From Nissolia schottii (taxonomy: Eukaryota; Streptophyta; Magnoliopsida; Fabales; Fabaceae), in assembly GCA_003254905.1 (NCBI GenBank), contig QANU01027238.1:1-64000 (forward strand): a DNA stretch of 64,000 nt, read 5' to 3'. The notes under the pieces are model-generated. The model was not told where the DNA came from. It saw nothing but the letters and a program-made list of their open reading frames with translations, and made no database searches. The position numbers were made by a program, and so were the translations under genes. This document shows positions 1-10,100 of the stretch, piece by piece; position 1 is the stretch's first letter; each line of letters starts with the position of its first letter.

Positions 1-1001
1 GTGAAAATAATCTCCCAGAGAAAAATTCGCAAACACCTTCAAACATTAATACCCTTAGGTAGGTGGGAATTCGAGGATCGCGACGGTTCAAACGGAATAT
101 TTTTCGAACGACCGTGCGCGACGCACCGAGACTGCGAGCGATAAAACACGAGCGAACCGGGACCGGGAGAAAACAAAATCTCTGCAGCTGCAAAGAGAAG
201 GGGCTGCACGGTTTTTGTGAGAAAATTTACTCAAAAATATCTCCCCAAAATGTGCTTCCAAATTCCCATCACCATACCCTCATTAATTACTACCCATACC
301 TTCAACTATTCACTATTTTATTAAAATTCTAAAATTAATCACTCCTCTTCTCCATTCAGCCGAACCCCACCAGCCTCTCCACTCTCATTTTCATTCTTCC
401 AAAAACACTCCAAAACTTCTTCAAGAAAGCTTGGAGAAAAGCCACCAAAGAGCCACCATCTTCTTGACCAAAAATCAAGCATTCTTCCACCATTTTCCAT
501 AGCCAAGTTTCCTCACATTTTCACTTATTCTACTTCACTCACCACCAAGGAAAACAAACATCATCATCCTTCATATTTTCTCAAAATATTCAACTTGAGA
601 AAGGAGGGGGATCTCAAGCTTTGGAGCAACAAAGCTTCTTGGACTTCAACCCAAGCTCACTACGCCACATCAAACCAACACTCAACAAGTGGGTAACTTA
701 GGCTTTCACTCATTCTTTAGTGCTCTTGAGCTCATGGATGATTGTGTATATTTATGTGTGTTTATGTGTGTTGATGTTTATGTGTTTTATGGCTAAAAAT
801 AAACTTGCTTGTGCTATTAATGATTTGATTAAATGAATGTGATTTGAGGATGATAATATGTGAGTTAGAAGTGCTAGAGTATGAGGAAAAATGTGTTAGT
901 GTTGAACATGGAAGAGTTTTGAGAAAAGGTGACATAGAACAAAGTTTGGGTTTTTGGCATAAAAGGGCAAAATGGTCATTTCGGAATTTTTGGGTATTTA
1001 A

Positions 1002-1300
1002 ACTAAAAATCTGGGTTTATTATTATGAAAAATGGGTTTAGAGGTATCAAAAACCTTAGGGTCAAGTCTTGAGTCCATTGGGTTATGGAGAAATAAAATT
1101 CCAAAGAAAAATCAGTTTTTATGGGCAAAAATGGAATTTTGATCAAAAAGGGCAAATCTGTAATTTTGGGGGTTTGGACTAAAAATCTGGGTTTATTATC
1201 ATGAAAAATGGGTTCAGAGGTATTAAAAACCTTAGGATCAAGTCTTGAGTCCATTGGGTTATGGAGAAATAAAATTTCAAAGAAAAATCGGTTTTTCGGG
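1002..1300 (+). repeat. 176 bp tandem duplication inside LTR copy A
   Basis: A block starting ACTAAAAATCTGGGTTTATT at 1002 recurs from 1178 with few differences, including the CCTTAGG-TCAAGTCTTGAGTCC core and the GGAGAAATAAAATT stretch. A more diverged version of the same doubled block is visible in the solo LTR near 44790-45060, so the duplication predates the spread of the family. Confidence 0.8.
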
Positions 1301-1662
1301 CAAAAGCATAACCTGTAAAATGTTGTTCATATTAATTTTGCACGTGCTTGTATGCCTTATGATAAATTATGTTAGAAATGCTATGTTAGGACTTAGGAGA
1401 TGATTCTGAAGGGTCCTGTGACCTGGACTAGCTTATTATATGATGATGTATGATGAGCATGTCATGAAGTATTTGTATAATGATGTATGTGGAACATTGC
1501 ATGTAGAATATGTATGTTAGGAATGATTATGCTATCATGCATCATGAGAACTAGAGGTTAATCACGTAAAGTTTAAAGAGCATAATGGAACCTTAGGGAA
1601 CAAGTACATAGTTATATAATAGGAATCCCTTTCTCTTGGCAATGTCTAATTGACACGCCCCT

Positions 1663-1865
1663 CGCCAGTCCCAAAAGGGTGGATTGGCCAATGTGTTACC
1701 TTGCCAGATCCCAAAAGGGTGGATTTGGTTAACGAAATAATCCCAAAAGGGTGGATTAGTTTGCAGAGGTTAAGGACACAAGGAAGGAAATGTGTTACCT
1801 TGCCAGATCCCAAAAAGGTGGATTCGGTTAACGGATCAATCCCAAAAGGGTGGATTGATTCGCAG
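1663..1865 (+). repeat. Short repeat array, core CCCAAAAGGGTGGATT, five copies
   Basis: Cores appear near 1669, 1710, 1741, 1808 and 1840, set in longer repeated frames (TGTGTTACCTTGCCAGATCC and GCAGAGGTTAA). Two copies of the same core occur in LTR copy D near 62008 and 62050. Copy number varies between LTR copies, as expected for a minisatellite inside a repeat family. Overlapping open frames here are by-products of the repeats. Confidence 0.85.
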
Positions 1866-2898
1866 AGGTTAATGGCACAAAGAAAGTTAAAGTTAAAGTA
1901 AAGATTGCTCATCGAAGCAATAAGAAGTGATAGAAAGGTTGACGTCATACCTAAAAGAATAAAGAAAGGAGAAGAAGGATGCTAACCCGGGTGAGCCGGT
2001 ATGCGTAAGAGAATCCCCATGTTTCCCAAGCATGAGCATATGATGTATGAGTCACATGGGTATATGATGAATGAGTATATGAATATAGAATGCATGAGTA
2101 TATGATAATGTATGAGTATGTAAAGTATAAGTATATAATGATGTATGTCTGTATACCGTCAAGAGAACGCTCGAGACGGCTATGTATATACGCGAGAAAA
2201 GTTAACAAGCACGAGAACTTAGATAAGCAAGACTAGTTCCCCAGTCACCTAGAAAAGTAGATAAAGCCGTTCAGGAACTTAGGCCATATAATAATCAGTA
2301 GGAAGTTAGTATGCATGTTCACTTAGAAACCCCTAAGCGGCCGGGTTGATAAGCAAGAAAAAAAAGAGATCCCCTAGGCTAAGGTTAACCACTGAGGACG
2401 ACTGTTCTCACCCCCACTCGCTTATGCTTCCCAGAAGCAGGCGAAGAGCATGAGGGCTACGAGGAGCCCTACGAGGAGCCGCACGCGGAGCAGTAGAGGA
2501 CTGCGGACCAGCTAGTCTAGTTTGGCACTAGATGGACATTTTGTTATATTTTGATATGTATCTTGGGATATTTGGCTTGTATAATTAAACTATTATGATA
2601 CTCTGTCGGTTGTAATTTGTGATGGACCAGATACTTGTTATGTAATTATTTATGCTAGTAATGATTACTACTTTTAAGCTTCCGCTCTATCATTTGTATT
2701 ATACACTTTGATTCACGCGTGACTCATATTTTGGTTAATAAGTGACAAGCAAAAAAAAAAATTTTAATTGGTCCATATTTTCTATAACCAAGTATTTTCA
2801 AAATGTAATGAGGGATTATGAATATTCCCACCAAGTGGCTAACAACCTAGTGAGCTTTGCGTACTACTCGGGGGCATGCAGTTAGCTAGGGTGTTACA

Positions 2899-3560
2899 CC
2901 ACCTACAGATCTGGTGGCTCCGGTGGCGGTTTCTGCCACACCTCCTCAGGACGAGCTGGGGATGGAACTTGATCAAGCCAACTCGATTCCGGTGCAAGTA
3001 AGTGTAGATTTACCTCCTTGAATGCTTGAATTTCTGGATCTATGAACTGCAATTGTTGATCTGTTGCTGTTGAATTGCTTGTTGCCTCTGGATTCACCTT
3101 TGGTTCTGCTTCTACCATGTTTGATGTCTTNGCGACCTCTGCCCATGGCAATGGCAAGCTCGACTCATGGACATCTTCTCTTTAGTGCTGTTGTGCTTGG
3201 CTGTTGATAGGAGAACGCATGTTGCCACCGCGAGTTCCTTGTCGCCGGCATCGATGGTCAGCGAGGCCGAGGCTTTGAGTTGGTGTTGCAGCTCCATTCT
3301 CTTTCGTTCGCGCTCCGTGTGCCATGCGCCGACAGGTTCGACCGCCGTGACAAGGGCTGCCTCCGAAGAGCTCATCGAATCTAGTGGTTGCTGGCGGTCA
3401 TGGCCGCCACTCGCGTCGTTGTGCTTGGCTGCGAGCCATCGATGTTTGTAACGGATAGGGTGGCCATTGTTGGTTGCGAGCAGCTTTGGTCTCGAATTTG
3501 CAACGAGCCTCTGCAGGTCATCTTTTTCAATTTTTTTTAATGGGCGCATCAAAGCCCATT
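2899..3560 (-). other. GC-richer stretch with an unrecognised minus-strand reading frame
   Basis: Between the LTR end and the next gene lies about 660 bp of higher GC content. The minus strand is open from about 3552 to 3112 and encodes a hydrophilic protein (segments MSSSEAALV, TERERKRMELQHQ, DAGDKELAVAT). A second minus frame continues to 2903 and ends PPPEPPDL. The switch between frames falls beside the ambiguous base at 3131, so it may be a sequencing artefact or decay. I recognise no family. It could be a remnant of a transposon-carried gene or of a gene cut by the LTR. Coding status is unproven. Confidence 0.3.
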
Positions 3561-4029
3561 ACCTTCAAGCGGCATGCCTTTTTCCGTGGCCCCTTTTTTC
3601 TTTTAAAAATATTCTCTTTTCCCTACCGTTACCTCTTAATTGCTCTGCGGGAAAAAGGGGTCAGTTACCAACTCTGCTTCTATTTCAACCAGACCCTTCC
3701 TTCTTCCCCTTCTCGTTTCCTATCTGCTTCTATCCTTCATCACTTCCTTGCAACCTCATACTTGTGTCTTCCTCTTTTTCTTAGGTTTTTCTCTTGCAAC
3801 CTTTCCGTTTCCCGTATTCCTATGCTTCTTTTCTTCTATTTTCATTGACTCCTCTTATTTTGGTTCTGCTTTTGCTTGCTTTCTTTTACATTGTATGCAT
3901 GGCTTTCTGATGGTGTGTTTGAGGTTGCAAAACGTGTTGCTCCTTCTCCCACCCAAAAAGAAAGCTAACTATATTGACGAGTTCCCGTGTTAGGCACCCT
4001 GCCAAAGAGTCTTGCCCTTGCTTCTGCTA

Positions 4030-5860
4030 CTTCTTACTGTGAAGCCCCCACTGTGCAGAAGGCTTCTTCTCGAAGGGCACGCTCCTCGGCTCGACTTCGT
4101 GGCGTGGGCCATGTTGACACTGCTGGTCCTAACCTTTAAATCCCATTCTTATTGATACTTTTGAAGAGAATGGCTCGTCCTTTAAAGGAGGTTCAAGTGC
4201 CTCATCGAAGTTGCCTGCCCCTGTTGATGTTACCCCTGTTGATGGCCCTTCTGGCACAGTTGCTGAAGAAAGTGGTGACTTAGAGGAGGGTGATTCTGAG
4301 CCTAACCTTATTGGTACCGTGGCTAAGGATTCAGCTCTCCCTACTGCTGACACAGATCCTTCCCCTGTCCATTGTTCTAATGCTTCATCTAGTACTTCAT
4401 CTGGCACAAGTGGCCCTCAAGTTGAAATTGATAATATGGATGTTGTGCCTGATACTGTGGAGAAGGCTACTGAGTGCTCTTTTGGCTTGCTATGCTGCCC
4501 CACTTCTCCCTTGTTAGTAATGTTTTGCTTCTTTGCTGACTACATTTCAATTTATGGTATGTATGCATTGGTTTCCCTGATGTCTTCCCTATTTGTTTGC
4601 GCAGATGGATTTAGTGTTTGAAGATTCGGAGAAAATGGGAATGCCCTTTGTTGTGGCTCCTGTGACGCCCTCTTCCCCTGTGGCTCTTGAAGTGTCATCT
4701 TCACCGGTGCTTTGTAATATTCCTTCCCCCACAATTCTTGAAGAGATTCCAAAAAGAGTGCTTGCTTTAGCATTACTTCACGTGGGTGAATGTTAGTCTG
4801 GGCTTGGTTTGGTTGTCTGTTGCCCTTTTTTTTTCTGTATTTGTACAACAATGCTGGTTGGTGTTGTTCCCTCTTTTGATGATTGTGTTTTGCAGGTGAC
4901 ATTCCTGAAGGAGTTGTTGATTCCTCAATGGTTAAGGATGTTGAGCCCCCAATTGTTGAGGATAATGTTGCTACTTCGGATATGGTTGAAAAGGCTGCTG
5001 ATTCCCCGGTCCTTAAAGATACTGAGCCCCCAGAGGTTGAGGGTGATATTTATGCTTCCAAAACTGAAGGCAATAGTGTTATTCACGCTTCTCCTACTAT
5101 CCCTTCTCTGGCTGAATGCTCCATTTCTGCCTCTGTCCGCATGTTTCTACTGGTAATCCTCGTGTAACTTTGACAACTCCAGACTCCTTTGTTGCCACTG
5201 CTGATCGTTTTGATATTGTACCCCTTTGTCCAGGGCTTCTTTTGTTTTTTTTTTGTTTATATATATATATATACTATTTGATTGTTTATTTCTTTTGATG
5301 CTCTATTTCATTACAACACTTATATCTTGAGAATTTGCTTCCTTCGGTTCTAAGGATGCTGCTGTTATGTCTGACGTTGCCAAAAGGTTTCCAGGTTTCT
5401 GCTTGCCCTCCAATTTACATAGTGCTCATAAGAGGCTCGCCTATCAATCATTCTTACATGCCTACCAGTTCTTGTTGACTTGCACCGTGCAGGAGGTTTT
5501 GGAGCTGCACCGGGTTACTCTTCAAGCCATGGTTGGCTCTTTGCATTTGTATGACTTTAATGGTAACTGGCTTGACAAACTATCTGCTTTCTGTGATCGT
5601 CCTATTCCTTTCATAGATGCTGCCCATCTTGACATGCTTGAGACAGAACACAATAACTATCGGCTCGAACTTGTTCAGCTGGATGCCGAGCTACTCCTTG
5701 GAGGATCATATTCAGACCCTTCAGGCTAGGCATTCAGAACTTGTATCTTCTATTTCTTCTATAGAGGCTCAGTGAAAAGCCCTCAATGTGGTTCTTCGTA
5801 CATTGTCATCTCCTTTCTTATTGGAGACATTGGATTTACTCTCTTGACTTGTAATCTTGT
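4030..5860 (+). pseudogene. Decayed multi-exon gene, acidic repeats plus coiled-coil C-terminus
   Basis: Four plus-strand segments have protein-like composition and plausible splice borders. One runs about 4211-4480 (TVAEESGDLEEGDSEP). One begins at 4605 after TTTGCGCAG. One runs 4896-5152, after TTTTGCAG and before GTAATC, with acidic repeats VKDVEPPIVEDN and LKDTEPPEVEGD. The last runs 5355-5729, with SAHKRLAYQSFLHAYQFLL, TCTVQEVLELHRVT and DKLSAFCDRPIPFIDAAHL. Beyond the stop at 5727-5729 another frame continues with a coiled-coil-like IQTLQARHSELVSSISSIEA. Frame changes near 4200 and 5700 suggest a pseudogene, although unrecognised introns are possible. From memory it resembles the tail of multicopy legume proteins carrying a plant mobile domain; that is not verified. 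A pyrimidine-rich 5' stretch lies at 3560-3980. Confidence 0.45.
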
Positions 5861-7132
5861 AGTTTTTGTTGATTTGCTGAACTTGGTATAGGCTAGTCTT
5901 GAGAAGGATGAATTTGCTATGTATTTAGTAGTCTTGACATTTGTATGGAATTTGTAGCGTTGTCTTGTTGAACTCTAGTCCTGACAGATTTGTTGGAAAA
6001 TATGTCCTGAGCAGTTTTGTTGAAAAATACGCCTTAAGCAGATTTGTTGAGAAATTCTAATATATAATTTGTTTGCTAGTGGTCTTGTGCGAAAAATTTA
6101 GCTATGTATTTATGTGTCCTCTACACTTTGCTGTTGTTTGTAAAGCTTGTTGCTTCTTGTTTCCTTTCTTCTGTTTCTGTGGCCTTGTATTGGCTATAAA
6201 TGATCTATGATTTGCTTTTATGATTCTCTTCATTTGAGGGGTTGCAATATGCAAGCTTGGCCCTTCATTCTAGGGGTCTCTCAACCTTCACTAGGTCTTA
6301 TCCTACCTTCCCTTAGCTTAGGCTAGACCTTCCTAATGGCACCAAGTCCTTGGAATGTTACACTTTTTAATCTAAAATTGCAAGTTGTATGTCAAGTTAC
6401 TCTTTCGGTTCATTATCATTATTGTGTCATCATGTTTTTTGTCATTTGTCATATTAAATGAGGTTGTTGCAACAAAAAAAAAGTACAAATGAGATTATGG
6501 TATCACTGAAGGCAGAAATATGGTCGTGACAACTCTTGAGACAACAAATCTCAGTTACCATCACAAATTCATTTGTAAATTATCAATGGTCCCATATCCT
6601 CATTTGCGATTACAAGTGTTGTCATAATTCATTTCCAGTCATTATTGTCACATACTCATTTAATGCAATAAATGGACAAAAACTGGAATGATAATGATTT
6701 AAATGACTAACTTAATATATAATCTATAATTTAAAAATTTTAAAAGTCGATTTATAAATTTTAAAAATTGACTCTGACTTATAATCTTTTTGAATGAAGA
6801 TGAGCATTAACTCATCCGCAAAAATCTCAATTATCCCATAAAAAAAAGGTAATATGCTTATCTCCATCAATAATTTTAACTTTTTTTTTTAATTTTAAAA
6901 AAAGCAACTTCATTAATGGTGAAAATAAGCAAGCACAGATAAAGAATTCCCACATAGACATAAAAAAAAAAAAAAAAGCGTGACCCATGATCTCGCTGTG
7001 AAAGGCAAGAAGAGATCTTGATTCCAGTATTACAAAGCAGTGTTTGTTTGGTTGGTTGCTCAGAAAAAGAAATAGCAAGACGGAGAAAGCAACCTCTTTC
7101 CGCTGCTACTCCCGAAAGGGCGCGCGATAACA
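5861..7132. other. Intergenic region upstream of TRS120
   Basis: No supported gene. At 5986-6055 there are three imperfect copies of a roughly 25-30 bp unit around CAGATTTGTTGAAAAATA. The proximal 130 bp before the TRS120 start is mixed AT/GC with an A-run at 6962-6976 and a GC-rich leader just before the ATG, which would be the likely promoter and 5' UTR. No TATA box can be assigned with confidence. Confidence 0.5.
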
Positions 7133-10100
7133 ATGGAACCTGAAGTGAGCATCGAGGGCTCCTCCATGATCCAGGTGGCGGTCCTCCCAATCGGCACGGT
7201 CCCACCAAACGCCCTGCGCGACTACTACTCCATGCTGCTGCCGCTGCACACGATCCCTCTCTCCGCCATCAGCCCCTTCTACACGGAGCACCAGAAATCC
7301 CCCTTTGCACACCAGCCCTGGGATTCGGGCTCCCTCCGCTTCAAGTTCGTCCTCGGCGGCGCTCCGCCTTCCCCGTGGGAGGACTTCCAGTCCCACCGCA
7401 AGACCCTCGCCGCGGTCGGCGTCTGCCACTGCCCTTCCTCCCCTGATCTCGATGCCGTCATCGACCAATTCTCCGCCGCTTGCAGGTCCTACCCTTCCTC
7501 CCTCGTCCATCGCTGCTTCGCCTTCTGCCCTGATGATTCCCAGGTCCGATTCACCATTTGCTTCGAGTAAATCTCCCAAATTTGACTGTGGAATGATTTA
7601 GATTCACATTGCATCGGTACTATTGTAGGTGGAAGAGGTGCCTTCCTGCTACGATGAACTCAGATTGAGTGATTGTTGCTGTCAATTCATTTATGGAAAG
7701 AATTAAATTCTTAGTTAAAAAAGAAAAACCCTCCACAGTCGTTAGACAAAACAAATAGTCTGTAGTTCAAAGGGGTTTACGCTGTGATTTCTTTGATCCC
7801 GTAGTGAAGTTGATGTTTTTTTCCCTTCTTCTTTTCTTTTACATTAAGGACATATTTCGGCGGTTTATTCATTAATTGATTATTATTTTTGGCAATTTAG
7901 GGTTGAAATTGATCTAAACTCAGGGGCTGATATTGGGGTTTATTTATTTATTTATTTATTTATTGATTTTAGCAATTTAGTGAAGAAATGGATCTAGAAA
8001 GAGAATCTTAAATGTTTTTCTTTCTTTTTTTTTTTTCCTGTGAATTTATGTAGCTTGAGGAAGGAGGAAAGAAAGGGGGGAATTTGAGGTTGTTTCCACC
8101 TGCAGATCGTCCAACGCTGGAGTTTCATTTGAACACAATGATGCAAGAAATAGCGGCGTCACTACTTATGGAATTTGAGAAATGGGTTCTTCAGGCGGAG
8201 TCTTCTGGAACCATACTTAAGACGCCATTGGATTCTCAAGCTAGTCTCAGCTCAGAGGAGGTTCATGTTTAGGTGTCCTGATTTGTTTTCTTTTTGGCGT
8301 TTTAGTGGTGTTATGAGCATTTGATTTTGGATTTATTGTATTATATTCTTGTGGCGAAGTTCAGTTTGATTGATTGTGAGTAATTGGTTGAAATGCAGGT
8401 TATCAAGGCCAAAAAGCGGAGACTGGGACGTGCACAGAAGACCATAGGTGATTACTGTTTGCTGGCAGGATCCCCGGTTGATGCCAATGCTCATTATACT
8501 ACTGCATTGGAATTTGCCAGGTTGACCGGGGATTACTTCTGGTATGCTGGAGCATTGGAGGGTATCGTTTGTGCCTTATTGGTAATTTGTCATATTTCTT
8601 ATTTGTTTTCACTTTCACATTTCATTTTGGAGAAATTCTAATGTAACAACTGAGATTTGATCTGAAAATTATTGAAGAATATTATAAATTTAGTCTTATG
8701 GCCTGTACGCCAAGTGGTATGTTTTTATTGCATTGAGTGTAGTACTCTCAGGGTATGTAATAACTTGTCGTTTATTTTGGGGTTTGTGGAACCCTATCTC
8801 TGATTGACACTTATCTTTTGGTGATTAGAGATTAGTGTTGCAATTTGAAAACTGATTGAGAGGATGCTCTGTGGCAGTGTCTTATTATTTATCTACGTAC
8901 TTAATTGTTTGTTTGTTATTGTTGCTACAAAACAAGATGTAGTGGCAATGTACGGGATAGGAATATGGATATGATGACTGTGATTGTAATGAAAAGTGGA
9001 CAGCACATTCACGTGTCTATAAATTTATTTTTCTTAATTTTATGGTATCAGATTGACCGTATGGGCCAGAAAGATTCAGTTCTGGAGGAGGAAGTTAGAT
9101 ATCATTATAGTAGTGTCATCTTGAATTACAAGAAGTCACAAGATAATACGCAGCGGTAAATATTTCTTCTATAAATTTTAATTAACTGATCTTTTTAGCA
9201 CGTTCCATGAATCATGCTTTCCCTAATCATATTACTTGTATTTATTTAGACCTCATATTACTTGTATTTATTTAGACCTCTTGCAGATTTTTCCAGTTGG
9301 TAGTTATCAATCTCAGTATTTTTTAATTCTATTGTGCAGAGTTTCTCCCATAACCTTTGAACTTGAAGCTACTTTGAAATTAGCAAGGTACCTTTGCAGG
9401 TAGGTTCTTTGCTGAGCTTCCACTATCTGATAAATGTCCTATGTTGTTTTATTTAAAAAAAAGGGTCCTATGTTGATGCTTTATGAAAGTAAAATTCAGT
9501 TAACTTCGGCATTCATGAATCAAAATTATGCATTATGCCTGATTCCTAGTAAATTATGCATTTCAATTGTTTGACTTTCAGAAGTTAGACCAATGTTTTG
9601 GTTACTGTTTCATTAATTTGTAAATTTCATGCTTCTGTTTAATTAAAACGGTTGGTACTACACATCTGGATCTTCAATTGTGTGTCAGAAAATTTTTGGA
9701 GGAATTTGTGGTGTAGTACTGCATTAAGCAATGTGTTTCCCTTTCTCTTCTGTTCAAAACAGTTATCTGAATTCTGTCGATCTGCAGGAGAGAGCTGGCC
9801 AAGGAGGTGGTGGAGTTATTGACCACTGCTGCTGATGGCGCTAAATCTTTAATTGATGCAAGTGACAGACTCATATTATATATTGAAATAGCTCGTTTAT
9901 ATGGCAGTCTTGGGTATCAAAGAAAAGCCGCTTTTTTTTCCAGACAGGTTGCTCAGTTATATCTGCAGCAAGAAAATAGGTTGGCTGCAATTAGTGCTAT
10001 GCAAGTTTTGGCAATGACCACGAAAGCTTACCATGTTCAAAGTAGATCATCAATCTCCGATCATTCTCAGCAAATTGTGAGTTTATGAGTCTCAGCTATC

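Larger units (their letters stand above)
1..2898 (+). mobile_element. Long LTR of a Ty3/gypsy-like family (copy A), left end outside the window
   Basis: The right end reads TAGCTAGGGTGTTACA at 2883-2898, the same terminus as the solo LTR ending at 46566. Shared internal blocks include the GGAATATTTTT block near 97, a 'CAAAAACCTTAGGGTCAAGT' block near 1050, the 'CCCAAAAGGGTGGATT' repeats (1663-1865), and the CTCACCCCCACTCGCTTATG block near 2410, followed by a short acidic reading frame ending in a stop. No typical primer-binding site follows position 2898, so this is either a solo LTR or a 3' LTR whose internal region lies to the left. TGTAACA...TGTTACA ends and great length recall Del/Tekay chromovirus LTRs; that assignment is inference. 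Fossil, non-coding. Confidence 0.75.
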
